In this document: positions 17,379 to 27,200 of the stretch, in pieces | Layout of the letters: each line of letters begins with the position of its first letter | Numbering within the stretch: the stretch's first letter is position 1 | Assembly: GCA_947505245.1 (NCBI GenBank) | Contig: CANNIZ010000001.1 | Location: forward strand, 1-64,000 | From: Pseudomonadota bacterium | Lineage (GTDB): Bacteria; Myxococcota_A; UBA796; GCA-2862545 | Direction of reading: 5' to 3' | DNA length: 64,000 bases | Notes under the pieces: model-generated | Told to the model about the DNA's origin: nothing | What the model saw: the letters and a program-made list of their open reading frames with translations, nothing else | The model's database searches: none | Position numbers and translations under genes: made by a program

Positions 17379-18614
17379 CTACGCCACGCCGGGCCAACGC
17401 AGCGTGAACCGGGCGCCACCGAGCGGCGACGTGCCGACCGTGGCGGCGCCGCCGTGGTGGGCGAGGATTCGCTGGACGATGGCGAGGCCGAGCCCGACGC
17501 CGCCGAAGCGGCGGTTGCGGCTCGTGTCCGAGGTCACGAACGGCTCGAAGATCCGCTCGCGCTGGGACTCCGGCACCCCTGGACCGTCGTCGTCGACGTG
17601 GACGAGGACAGCGCTCCCGTCGCGCTCGACGCGCACCTCGACGCGGGACTTCGCGTGGCGCTGGGCGTTGGTGACGAGGTTCTCGACCGCGCGCTGGAAC
17701 CCCCGCCGTTGGCCGATCACCGAGCCATCCGCGAGCACGGCCGACAGCGCGACATCAGGCCGCATCGGCGCGAGACGGTCGACGAGGTCTTCGATCACCG
17801 GCCCCACAACGAAGGCTTCGGTCGTGGGCGTAGGTGTCTCGACGTCGTAGCGCAGGTACGCGAGGAGCTCGTCGACGAGGCCGTCCAGTTCGGTCAGATC
17901 GTCATCCACCGAGCCAACGAGCTTCTCGCGGACCGCCGGTTCGTCCGCGTCGCGCAGGGCCTCGAGCTGGAACCGGATTCGCGCGTGCGGCGTGCGCAGC
18001 TCGTGGCTGACGGCCTGGAACAGCTGCCGTTGGTCGCGCAGCAGGCGCTCCACCTTCTCGGCCATCCCGTTCATTCCCGCGGCGAGGGGCGCCACCGCGC
18101 TTCCCTCGGGCACCTCGGCGCGGGCGGCCAACTCCCCGCGTCCAAGGCGCGCGACCGTGTCCTCCAAGGCGCGCAGATCGCGTACGAGCGGCCGGGCGAG
18201 CGCGTACCCGACGCCCGCCACGACCCCCACCACCGCGAGCAGCTGCGCGACGAACGCGATCCACCCGAACGGGCCCAACGGCGGCCCGGGCGGCGCGTCC
18301 ACGAGCAGCAGGCGGCCATCGTCGAGCGGGTAGGCGTGCGGCATCGGCGGGTGGACGGGGCCCGGCGGCGGCTCCACGATGCGCAGCGGCACGCCGTGGC
18401 TCTCCTCCATCGCGAACAGCGCGTCCCGGCGCGCCTCGGGCGGCAGCGCGTTCAGCTGCGTCACGAGCTCGTCTGCGTGCCGCTCGACCCGCTCGACGGC
18501 GCCGCGCCGACCGCCGGACACCACCTGCAGCGCGAACCCCGCGCTCGCCACCGCGTGGGACGCCGCGACGGCGATCAACACGCCCGCGAACAGCCTCAGA
18601 AACAGCGGCCTCAC
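17379..18614 (-). CDS. sensor histidine kinase, RstB-like
   Basis: This is a 411-residue membrane kinase. It has an N-terminal transmembrane helix, a periplasmic domain of about 90 residues rich in Pro (PPPGPVHPPMPHAYPLDDG) and a second helix (WIAFVAQLLAVVGVVAGVGY). HAMP follows, then H-box FQAVSHELRTPHARIRFQLE (His204), which resembles the RstB group, and a complete ATPase domain (NLVTNAQRHA, DDDGPGVPE, GGVGLGLAIVQRI). Its start overlaps the regulator's stop by 4 bp. Confidence 0.93.
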   Translation of the reverse strand: MRPLFLRLFAGVLIAVAASHAVASAGFALQVVSGGRRGAVERVERHADELVTQLNALPPEARRDALFAMEESHGVPLRIVEPPPGPVHPPMPHAYPLDDGRLLLVDAPPGPPLGPFGWIAFVAQLLAVVGVVAGVGYALARPLVRDLRALEDTVARLGRGELAARAEVPEGSAVAPLAAGMNGMAEKVERLLRDQRQLFQAVSHELRTPHARIRFQLEALRDADEPAVREKLVGSVDDDLTELDGLVDELLAYLRYDVETPTPTTEAFVVGPVIEDLVDRLAPMRPDVALSAVLADGSVIGQRRGFQRAVENLVTNAQRHAKSRVEVRVERDGSAVLVHVDDDGPGVPESQRERIFEPFVTSDTSRNRRFGGVGLGLAIVQRILAHHGGAATVGTSPLGGARFTLRWPGVA

Positions 18615-19303
18615 GGGTCCCTCACGAGCAGGTATCCGGTGCCGCGCACCGACTTGAGGATCTGCGGCGGCTTCTCGGTGTCACCGAGCTTCTTTCGGAG
18701 CCGCGACACGCGCAGATCGATGGAGCGGTCGACGCCGTCCCACGGCACACCGCGCACGTCGACGTACAGCTGATCGCGCTCGATCACGTCGCCCGCGTGG
18801 TTCCCGAGGTACCACAGCAGCTCGAATTCCGCCGTGGTGAGGTCGAGCGGGTGGCCGCGGTAGACCGCGGTTCGGTTGCTCGCGTCGAGCACGAGCGCGC
18901 CCAGCACGACGCGACGCTCACCTTCGGCAGGGGCGCTGGTCCGCCGCAGCAGCGACTTCAGGCGCGCGAGCAGCACCCGCGGCCGCACCGGCTTGGCCAT
19001 GTAGTCGTCCGCGCCCACCTCGAGGCCGACGATCTCGTCGAGATCATCGCCGCGCGCGGTGAGCATCAACACCGCGCCGCGGTAGTCCTGGCGCACCTCG
19101 CGGCACACCGCGAGGCCGTCTTTTCCAGGCAACATCAGGTCGAGGATGACGGCGTCCGGCGCCTCCTGACGGATGCGTTCGACCGCGCGATCACCGCGCT
19201 CCTCGACCGTGACCTGAAAGCCGTTGGCCGTAAGGAACTCGGCGACGAGCCGCGCGAGCTTGACGTCGTCCTCAACCACCAGCACCCGACCGAGCGCGTC
19301 CAT
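18611..19303 (-). CDS. OmpR-family response regulator, RstA-like
   Basis: This is a 230-residue regulator with phosphoacceptor Asp55 (VILDLMLPGKDG), Thr82 and Lys104 (YMAKPVRP). The winged helix carries VPWDGVDRSIDLRVSRLRKK, typical of the RstA/CpxR branch. It is transcribed with the kinase downstream and divergently from the EF-hand lipoprotein. The shared 182-bp upstream region could carry its operator. Confidence 0.94.
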   Translation of the reverse strand: MDALGRVLVVEDDVKLARLVAEFLTANGFQVTVEERGDRAVERIRQEAPDAVILDLMLPGKDGLAVCREVRQDYRGAVLMLTARGDDLDEIVGLEVGADDYMAKPVRPRVLLARLKSLLRRTSAPAEGERRVVLGALVLDASNRTAVYRGHPLDLTTAEFELLWYLGNHAGDVIERDQLYVDVRGVPWDGVDRSIDLRVSRLRKKLGDTEKPPQILKSVRGTGYLLVRDP

Positions 19304-19361
19304 GTGGCCTCCATCAACAGTCTAAGACGACGTCGGGGGGCCGTTCGTCGCGAATTTGAAT

Positions 19362-19374
19362 CGGATCGTATCCG
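19362..19374. promoter_or_regulatory. CGGAT-CGT-ATCCG dyad between RstA-like gene and EF-hand lipoprotein
   Basis: A perfect 5-bp inverted repeat with a 3-bp centre lies in the divergent intergenic region, 59 bp from the regulator start and 112 bp from the lipoprotein start. It could be an operator for either gene. There is no direct proof, and OmpR-family proteins more often use direct repeats. Confidence 0.25.
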
Positions 19375-19485
19375 TCCGTCACTCCCGGACACACACCGAT
19401 TCGCAATCGCAGCGGAAACACCGCCGCCACCGCTCTAGGTTCTTCGTGTCGATGCCATCCGGCGCCGACGCCACCCGGAGCAACC

Positions 19486-20229
19486 ATGCGATTGTACGTC
19501 ACGGTCCCCCTCGCCTTGCTGCTGGCGACGGCCTGCGCGTCGACAGACAGTGTTTCCGCCGAAGACGCGCTGCTGCAGAGCGCCATCGCCGGCGAAGAAG
19601 AGTCCCTGTCCCGCGACAACTTCGCGATGAACGAAGACGCGCCGCAGCCCCTGTTTCGCGAGTGCGACGCGCAGCGCGACTACGACAAGCTGTTCGAAGA
19701 GATGGACGCCAACGCGAGCGGCAGCCTCGAAGAGGGCGAGCGCGACGACGTGCAGGCGCACCACCCGCCCCCGTTCGCGCCCGGCCCCTGGCAGATGATC
19801 GCGTTCGTGTACGACACCGACCAGTCCGGCGACCTCGACGAGGCCGAGCGCGCCGTGATCCTGGAGGACTTCTCGGCGCGGTGCGAGTCGCTGCACGACA
19901 AGCTGCTCGCCGAGTTCGACGCGGACGGCTCCGGCGACCTCGACGACACCGAGCTCGCTGCCGCGAAGCAGGCGCTGGACGAACGCCGCCCGGACGGCCC
20001 GCCCCCCGAAGGCCCGCCGCCTGACAGCGGCGACACCAGCCGCCCCGAAGGCCCTCCGATGGGCCCGCCGCCCGAAGGCGAGATCCCGCCTCCGTTCCTT
20101 TCGTTCGACACCAACGGCGACGGGACGCTGTCGGAGACCGAGTTCGCCGTGCTCCAAGCCGACGTCCGCGCGCACATCCGCAACGGCGATCCGCCGCCTC
20201 CGCCCCCGGGCGCGCCCGAACACCCGTAG
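19486..20229 (+). CDS. EF-hand lipoprotein with four calcium-binding loops
   Basis: This 247-residue protein has lipobox LATAC (Cys17). Canonical 12-residue EF-hand loops lie at 74-85 (DANASGSLEEGE), 110-121 (DTDQSGDLDEAE), 145-156 (DADGSGDLDDTE) and 208-219 (DTNGDGTLSETE). Pro-rich linkers (GPPPEGPPPD and the C-terminal PPPPPPG) separate the pairs. It probably binds Ca2+ at the outer membrane. It is divergent from the RstAB-like pair, which suggests a calcium-responsive circuit. Confidence 0.85.
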   Translation: MRLYVTVPLALLLATACASTDSVSAEDALLQSAIAGEEESLSRDNFAMNEDAPQPLFRECDAQRDYDKLFEEMDANASGSLEEGERDDVQAHHPPPFAPGPWQMIAFVYDTDQSGDLDEAERAVILEDFSARCESLHDKLLAEFDADGSGDLDDTELAAAKQALDERRPDGPPPEGPPPDSGDTSRPEGPPMGPPPEGEIPPPFLSFDTNGDGTLSETEFAVLQADVRAHIRNGDPPPPPPGAPEHP

Positions 20230-20286
20230 GTCTGACTGGCGACCGGCCCGCGTCGGCATAGACTCCCGAGCGACTCGGAGTCTCCC

Positions 20287-20691
20287 ATGCGCGCGCTGTC
20301 CCTTTGCCTCTCCCTGCTCGTCGGCTGCCCGGCATCCGACGCCGACACGTCCGTCGATACGAACCCCGCTGACACCGATCCAGTCGTGCTCTCCGACGAG
20401 ACCAACCGCGACGGCGAGTGCGTGTTCAACCGCGAGTGCCCGGCCGACCAGCGCTGCGACTGCGTCGACTACGTGTGCGCCTGCGACGACGGTGCCCGCG
20501 GCACGGGCCAGAACGGCGTCGACACCTGCACCGTCGGCGGCGACTGCGCCTCGTCGCTGTGTGTCGAGGGTTCGGGTGCGGACTTCTACTGCACCGACGA
20601 ATGTGTAAACAACGACGACTGCGAGGCGGCTCTTCCCGAGTGCCTCGACGTCGCGTTCATCGGCCGCATCTGCGTCCGCTCAGGGGGCTGA
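20287..20691 (+). CDS. Cys-rich lipoprotein with Asp/Thr linker
   Basis: This 134-residue protein has lipobox LLVGC, an Asp/Thr/Ala linker (DADTSVDTNPADTDP) and then about 14 cysteines in patterns such as ECPADQRCDCVDYVCAC. It is a likely disulfide-rich small extracellular domain. Such Cys-rich lipoproteins are abundant in myxobacteria, but no specific function is known to me. The Nit1-type gene begins 1 bp after its stop. Confidence 0.72.
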   Translation: MRALSLCLSLLVGCPASDADTSVDTNPADTDPVVLSDETNRDGECVFNRECPADQRCDCVDYVCACDDGARGTGQNGVDTCTVGGDCASSLCVEGSGADFYCTDECVNNDDCEAALPECLDVAFIGRICVRSGG

Positions 20692-20692
20692 C

Positions 20693-21505
20693 TTGTACCT
20701 CGCCGCCGCCATCCAGCTCACGTCCACGTCCCGGGAAGACGAGAACCTCGCGTCCGCCGCCGCCCTGATCGGGCGCGCCGCCAACGCGGGCGCGTCGCTC
20801 GTCGCTACGCCCGAGAACACCAACTTCCTCGGCCCCCACGTCGACAAAGTCGCCCGCGCCGAGCCGATCGGCGGGCGCGTCACCACCTTCTTCGCAGACC
20901 TCGCACGCAAGCACAAGCTGCACGTGCTGCTCGGCGGCCACAACGAGAAGGCTCCGGACACGACCCGTTGTTACAACACGGCCGTGCTGTTCGGGCCCGA
21001 CGGCGACGTGCTCGGCAGCTACCGCAAGATCCACCTGTTCGACGTGGACGTGTCCGCCGACGTGCGCTTCAAAGAGTCCGACACCTGCGCGCCCGGCGGA
21101 GACCCGGTCGTGGTGAAGACCGCGCTCGGCGTGATCGGCCTGTCGATCTGCTACGACCTGCGCTTCGGCGAGCTGTACCGCAAGCTCGTAGCGATGGGCG
21201 CCGAGGTGATCGCCATCCCGTCCGCGTTCACCGCCACGACCGGAAAGGACCACTGGGAGCCGCTGATCCGCGCGCGCGCGATCGAGTGCCAGAGCTATGT
21301 GATCGCGCCCGGGCAGAGCGGGCTCCACGACGACAACGGTCTCCGCAACAGCCACGGCCACAGCATGATCGTCGACCCGTGGGGCCTCGTGGTCGCGCGA
21401 GCGAGCGACGGCCCCAACCTCGCCCTCGCGGAGATCGACCTCGAGCGCGTCCGCAAGGTGCGCCAGGGCATCCCCATGGCGCAACACCGCCGCCTGCCGG
21501 GCTGA
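20693..21505 (+). CDS. carbon-nitrogen hydrolase, Nit1-type (deaminated glutathione amidase-like)
   Basis: This 270-residue nitrilase-superfamily enzyme has the Glu-Lys-Cys triad in VATPENTNF, YRKIHLFDVDV and GLSICYDLRF. The HWEPLIRARAIECQSYVIAP and GHSMIVDPWGLVVAR blocks match the Nit1 branch, which repairs deaminated glutathione. The start is TTG at 20693-20695, just after GGGGG. No signal peptide is seen, so it is cytoplasmic. The metabolite-repair role is inferred from the family. Confidence 0.85.
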   Translation: MYLAAAIQLTSTSREDENLASAAALIGRAANAGASLVATPENTNFLGPHVDKVARAEPIGGRVTTFFADLARKHKLHVLLGGHNEKAPDTTRCYNTAVLFGPDGDVLGSYRKIHLFDVDVSADVRFKESDTCAPGGDPVVVKTALGVIGLSICYDLRFGELYRKLVAMGAEVIAIPSAFTATTGKDHWEPLIRARAIECQSYVIAPGQSGLHDDNGLRNSHGHSMIVDPWGLVVARASDGPNLALAEIDLERVRKVRQGIPMAQHRRLPG

Positions 21506-21521
21506 CGCAGGCCGCGCGGAC

Positions 21522-23801
21522 TCACTCGCCGAGCAGCACCTTTCCGTCGCCCATGACGAGGTACGTGAACCCCATCGCGTCAAGCGTCGACCACGCGACG
21601 AGCTTGTCGCCGGCCGGCTTGTAGTGCTCGATGCGACCGATCGGCTCGCCGGTGCGCGCGCGCTCGAGAAGATCGACGTACGGGAACGGCTTCGGCTCCT
21701 CCTGGTACACCTTCAGGTGGCTCGAAGCGACGATCTGCCCGTTCTTGTCGACCAGGTAGGCGTCCACCGGCGCCCGCAGGTTCGGAGGATCGATCAGCGT
21801 GGAGAGGATGTGCGCGATGCCGACGTCGAGCGCGGCGAGGCCGATCGGCTTGCCATCGGGCCCATACAGTCGCCGGGTGCAGGTTACGAGCAGCCCCATG
21901 CCGCTCTCGTCGAGGGCGGCCGAGAACCAGTACGGGCCGTCCTGCTGCATTCCCTCCGCGTACCAGTCCGTCTTGATCGGGTCGTAGCCCGCGGGGTAGC
22001 GCCACACCGCCGGCAGCGAGACGATCACGCCTTCCTGGGTGACCACGTACGTCCACAACGCCGGCGCGCCGTCCTTCCGCACGACGTTCTGGGCAGCGCC
22101 GTCCGACAGCGACGCGTGATCCGGCAGGCTGCGCTTGATCGTCTGCCAGAGGATTGGCTGAAGGCCGACCACCTGCGCCATGCGCCCCGAGATCGTGGCC
22201 GGGTCCAGGCCTGGGGACAGCAACACGTCCGGCGTCGAGAACGCGACCCGTTCGGACTGGTAATACGAGGAGGGCGCGAGATCGGCGGGGCCCCGGCCGG
22301 CGGCGATGTCGTCCGGCAGCCAATACGGCTGCGGCTGCTGGGGTTGCGACAGCGCCACCTGCGAAGCCTGGGCGAGGCCCTCCAACAGAGCTTCGTACCG
22401 AGTGAATTCGGTGTCGATCCGATGCGCGTGCCGGCCGACCGCTCCGATGAACGCCTGCAGCGCCTGCTCGTGCTCTTCGGCTGCGATCCGCTGAGCTTCG
22501 GCGACCTGCTGCACCGCCGCCAGCGCGCCAAACGCGCCCACGACCATGAGCAACACGAGCCCGAAGCCGATGGACAACACCACCTCGCGGTGATGGCTGA
22601 CCCACCGCGTGAGGAGTTGCAGGCCGCGATCGGGTGCCGCCTTGACGGCCTCGTCGCGCAGGAACCGCCGAACGTCGTCCGCCAGCGCCTCGACGTCCTT
22701 GTACCGATCCTTCGGTTCGTACGCGGTCGCCTTCTTCACGATGCCGACGAGCTCGCGCGGGATCCGCTCATTTGGCGAAAGATGCGTGAGCAGCTCCATC
22801 TTTCCGTGCGCCGCCTTGACGAGCACGGCCGGGCCCGTGGGACCGACGTACGCGCGCCGCAGGGAGACCATCTCGAACAGCAGCAGCCCGAGCGCGAATT
22901 GGTCGCTCGCCGACGTGAGGTCCGGGTTCCGGCCCTGCGCCTGCTCGGGCGACATGTACGACGGCGTCCCCACGGCCGCCCCGATGGTGGTGAGCGACGC
23001 GCGCGCCGGTTCGGGCGCCTCGGCCGGTGACATCGACGACTCGTCGACCGGAAGCTCGCCGCCGCCCACGAGCTTGGCGATGCCCCAGTCCATCACGATC
23101 ACTTCGTGGAACGGCCCGATCATGACGTTGTCGGGCTTCAAGTCGCGATGGATCACGCCGCGGCTGTGGGCGTAGTGCATGGCGTTGCAGATCTGCAGGA
23201 ACACGTCCAGGCGCGCGGGAAGGTCGTGTTCAGCGTCCGGGCGCTTCTGCTGATCGTAGAACACGCGCGCTTCGGTGAGGAATTCCGCCAGGGTGCGGCC
23301 GCGCACGAGCTTCATCGAATACGCCGGCAGGCCGTCTTCCGACGTCTCGAACGAGTACACCGGCACGATCGACGGGTGGTCGAGCTGGGCCGTGATCTGC
23401 ACCTCGGTCTGGAACCGCGCGTTTCCTACCTTGTGACGCGCATACCGCGAGATCATCTTCTTGATCGCGACGTTGCGGTTGAGCGTCTCGTCGCGCGCGA
23501 TGTGGACCTCGCCCATCGCGCCTTTGCCGAGCAGACCGAGGTAACGATGCCGCGGGGCCGACGTGGTGGGGAGTGCTATCTGCCGGTCGTCGGGCCCGGG
23601 CTCGGACAGCGTCACCGACACGTCCACCGAGGATAGGGCGTCGCGCAGGCCCACAGCGGACAATCGACCGGACACGTGGAGCCACGAGATGAACTCGGTA
23701 GGCTCCTGCGGCAGCCCCGTGGCGGCGTACTCGACCACGAGGCCATCGAGTTGGGGGTGGACTTCGGGGGGCAGCAGTGCGCGCAGGCGGTCTTTGTTCA
23801 T
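21522..23801 (-). CDS. Ser/Thr kinase with C-terminal extracytoplasmic Cache-type sensor
   Basis: This is a 759-residue protein. After about 85 residues of unknown fold, a Hanks-type kinase domain spans roughly 85-390 (GKGAMGEV, AIKKM, VIHRDLKPDNVM, DWG in place of DFG, GTPSYMSPEQ). One transmembrane segment lies near 404-430. The region 440-690 resembles a double-Cache sensor (WYAEGMQQDGPYWFSAALDE, LAALDVGIAHI, DKNGQIVASS). It should sense a small periplasmic ligand and signal inward by phosphorylation. The DWG variation is tolerated in related active kinases. Confidence 0.88.
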   Translation of the reverse strand: MNKDRLRALLPPEVHPQLDGLVVEYAATGLPQEPTEFISWLHVSGRLSAVGLRDALSSVDVSVTLSEPGPDDRQIALPTTSAPRHRYLGLLGKGAMGEVHIARDETLNRNVAIKKMISRYARHKVGNARFQTEVQITAQLDHPSIVPVYSFETSEDGLPAYSMKLVRGRTLAEFLTEARVFYDQQKRPDAEHDLPARLDVFLQICNAMHYAHSRGVIHRDLKPDNVMIGPFHEVIVMDWGIAKLVGGGELPVDESSMSPAEAPEPARASLTTIGAAVGTPSYMSPEQAQGRNPDLTSASDQFALGLLLFEMVSLRRAYVGPTGPAVLVKAAHGKMELLTHLSPNERIPRELVGIVKKATAYEPKDRYKDVEALADDVRRFLRDEAVKAAPDRGLQLLTRWVSHHREVVLSIGFGLVLLMVVGAFGALAAVQQVAEAQRIAAEEHEQALQAFIGAVGRHAHRIDTEFTRYEALLEGLAQASQVALSQPQQPQPYWLPDDIAAGRGPADLAPSSYYQSERVAFSTPDVLLSPGLDPATISGRMAQVVGLQPILWQTIKRSLPDHASLSDGAAQNVVRKDGAPALWTYVVTQEGVIVSLPAVWRYPAGYDPIKTDWYAEGMQQDGPYWFSAALDESGMGLLVTCTRRLYGPDGKPIGLAALDVGIAHILSTLIDPPNLRAPVDAYLVDKNGQIVASSHLKVYQEEPKPFPYVDLLERARTGEPIGRIEHYKPAGDKLVAWSTLDAMGFTYLVMGDGKVLLGE

Positions 23802-23813
23802 CGGGCCGGGAGT

Positions 23814-24215
23814 CTACGCCCTACGCGGACCGCGCACCACCGACCCGCGACGACGACGCACCATCAACGCGAGCGCGAGCCCAAACAGTCCCGTCCCGGA
23901 CGTCCCACCCGGGGCACAACCGCAGGCCTCGCCGAGGGGCGGCTCGATCGCCGTGTCCACGAGGCTGTCGTACGGCCGGTCGGACTCGACCTCGGTGTCG
24001 ACCACGGACGTGTCGGTGTCTGCTCCAGTGTCGGTGTCCCCGGTGTCCACCACGTCGAGGGTCGACGGGTCGCAGTCGTCGTCGATCCCGTTGTCCACCA
24101 CCTCACCGGCCGCCGGGTTCGTCTCGGGGTCGGTGTCGTCGCAGTCGGTCGACTCGTGCACCCACGTCGTGGACGTGTCCGCTCCGCCGCAGATCCACAG
24201 GCCAAGCGCGACCAT
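23814..24215 (-). CDS. miniature MopE-motif protein with MYXO-CTERM-like anchor
   Basis: This is a 133-residue protein. It has a signal-like start (MVALGLWICGGADTS), a single MopE-type metal-binding motif (DCDDTDPETNP with NGIDDDCDPST), a long Asp/Thr/Val linker, the motif SDRPYDS and GEACGC. A hydrophobic helix (GLFGLALALMV) and RRRRGSVVRGPRR complete it. It looks like the last module of the giant neighbour plus a signal peptide. The ATG at 24213-24215 is preceded by GGAG. The start codon lies 38 bp after the giant gene's stop, so co-transcription is likely. Confidence 0.75.
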   Translation of the reverse strand: MVALGLWICGGADTSTTWVHESTDCDDTDPETNPAAGEVVDNGIDDDCDPSTLDVVDTGDTDTGADTDTSVVDTEVESDRPYDSLVDTAIEPPLGEACGCAPGGTSGTGLFGLALALMVRRRRGSVVRGPRRA

Positions 24216-24253
24216 GGCGACTCCGGTGGGCGTGAGGGCCGCCCACCGGCAGC

Positions 24254-27200
24254 TTACCGCATCGTTCGACGGTTCGCGCGACGTCGCGCGGCGACCAGCA
24301 GCGCGCCCACCACCCAGACGCCAGAGACCGCTGGCGCGGCGCGACAACCACACGCCTCACCGATCAGCGGGGCGACGTCCGTGTCGACGAGGTCCGAGTC
24401 GAACGGGCGGTCCGACGCGACGCCGGAGTCGGTGTCGGTCACGGCCGTGTCGGTGTCCGGCGTGTCCGAGGTGGTCGGGTCGCAGTCGTCGTCCACGCCA
24501 TTGCCGAGGATCTCCTCGATGCGGGGGTTCACGTCGGGGTCGGAGTCGTCACAGTCGTCGCCGTTGGTGACGTACTCGGCGCCCGGCGATGCACAACCTG
24601 TGCGGGGCACGGCCGCCGCGTCGCCGTAGCCGTCGCCGTCAACGTCGGGCCACCAGTCGCGCTCGACCGCCTCATCCACGGTGCCGTCGCAATTGTCGTC
24701 GACGCCGTTCGCGCAGAGCTCGAGCGCGTTCGGGTTGACGTTGGAGTCCTTGTCGTCGCAGTCCGTCGCCGACCCGAGATCGGTGTACCCATCGGGCTGT
24801 ATGCAGGCGTCGAACGCGCTCTTGGCGTCACCGTACCCGTCGCTGTCGCGATCCGCATACCAGTTGGTCGTATCCGGCGGGGGCCCGTTTGGATCGGCAT
24901 CATCGGCGCCGCCGTCACAGTCGTCGTCGCCCGGGCGACACGTCTCGTCTGCGCTCGGGTTCACGGTCTTGTCGCCGTCGTTACAGTCACCGCCCTGGTT
25001 GATGAACCCCGTCGGGGCGGCACACGCCACCACGGACACCGTGTCGTCGCCGACCCCGTCCTTGTCGACGTCCGCGTACCAGGTGAGCACCCCCGTCGCG
25101 TAGGTGTCGTCGACGGTGCCGCTGCAATCGTCATCGATCCCGTTGCAGACCTCCTTGGTGAGGTGCGAGACACCCGCGTTCAAGGGCGCACAGTCGGTGA
25201 CGTCCGCCTCGGTGTCATTGTCATCGTCGGGGTCGACACAATCGGGGGTCTTGTCGAGGTCGTTGTCCGAAAACGAATCCACCAGGCTCGAATTGCAGTT
25301 GCTGTCGATCAGGTCACACGCCTCGACCGCGCTCGTAAAGATCGCTTTGTTCGTGTCGTTACAGTCGGTCACGTCCGGGTCGCCGTCGTTGTCGTCGTCA
25401 AGGTCGACGCAGTCCGCCTTTGTGTCGAGGTCGAAATCCGGGAACCCGTCCACGAAGTCGCCGTTGCAGTTGCTGTCGACGGTGTCACACACCTCGACCG
25501 CGCCAGGAAAGATCGTGTTGTCCAACGACTTGCAGTCGACGGTGTCGAGCGAGCCGTCGCCGTCGTCATCCACGTCCACGCAGTCGGGCTGCGTGTCGCC
25601 ATCGGTGTTCGCGAAGCCCTCGATCAGGTTCTTGTCGCAGTCCTGATCGATCAGGTCGCAGATCTCGAGCGCGTTGGGGTACACGGCCTTGTCGAGGGGC
25701 GCGCAGTCCGCGGTGTCGAGCGAGCCGTCGCCGTCGTCGTCCAGATCGACGCAGTCCGCGAGTCCGTCCATATCGCTGTCCACGTCCAGGCCGTCGGACT
25801 TCGAGCCGTCACAGTTGCTGTCGATATCGTCGCACGCAGACTCCACGGCGCCCGGGTGGATGGCCGCGACCAGCGGACCACAGTCTCCGACGTCGGGATA
25901 CCCGTCGTTGTCGTCGTCCGCATCCGCGCAATCAGGCTGCAGATCGCCGTCCGTGTTCAGGAACGATTCGACGAGGTTGCCGTCACAGTCCTGGTCGATC
26001 AGGTCGCAGACCTCGAGCGCGAGCGGCGAAATCGCCTTGTCGAGGGGTGCGCAGTCGACCGTGTCCGGGGAGCCATCTCCGTCATCGTCGAGGTCGACGC
26101 AGTTCGGGAACGCGTCCGCGTCGGTGTTCGTGAACCCGTCGACGAGGTCACCGTCGCAGTCGTTATCCACGCTGTCACACTGCTCGACAGCGAACCTCGA
26201 GAACGCGATGTCGAAGTCGTTGCAGTCCGAGGTGTCGAGATCACCGTCGTTGTCATCGTCCGGGTCGATGCAGTCGGGCGTATTGTCGACGTCGAAGTCG
26301 GCGAACGCCTCGAGCAGGTTTCCATCGCAGTCCTGGTCGATGGCGTCACAGAGCTCGGTCGCGCCGGGGTGCACCGCCGCGTTCCCATCGTTGCAGTCCT
26401 GTGGCGGCGCGTACCCGTCTCCGTCCAGGTCCTCACAGGCGTCGCCGATTCGGTTCCCGTCGAGGTCGGTCTGCGCGACATTCGAAACCGCAACGCAGTT
26501 GTCGCGGGCGTCGGGGACGGTGTCCAGGTCGGTGTCCTTGTCGTCGATGGTGACGGTGACCCAATCGAAATTGCACTCAAAGCGCGCGTTGTACGAATAC
26601 AGCCCGACGCGTCCACCCGTCGTGATGCGGTCCGCAGCGCTGTCCGTAAACGTGCCGGTGTAGTCGTTGCTGCCGTCGTCATTCGCGTCGACCGCATACG
26701 CGATGGTAACTGGCGTGCTTCCGCTCACCACGACCCGCATCGTGGCCCACTGGAGGTCCGGGATGGTGTTCGCGATGGCGCCGATCTCGACGGCGTTGCC
26801 GCTGCGCACGCGGTACAGGCGAATGCCGGAGGCGTCGCGGTGGGAGCCCGACCCGGTATTCGGAGCATCGTCGTTCGACGTGAAGAACACGTAATAGTCG
26901 CGGGGCGACTGCCAGCGCACGATCATCCCGCAGGTGTCGGCGTAGTTGAAGCCATCGTCCTCATCGATGTAGATGCGCGACTTGACCGTGACGTCGCGCC
27001 ACTCGCGCCCCGTGTACGTGAGGAAGTCGTCCACGTAGCCTGCCGTGCCGTAACCCCACGAACTGCCGCTGAAATCCGCCGCTGGCTCGAGCGTATCGGT
27101 CGTGGGGGAGCTGCCGTCGCACTGCCAGCCGTCCGTCGTCCCGGCCGCCCAGGGGCCCGAGTGGCCCGTGTACGTACGCGAAAGGCCAGCGAACGGGTCG

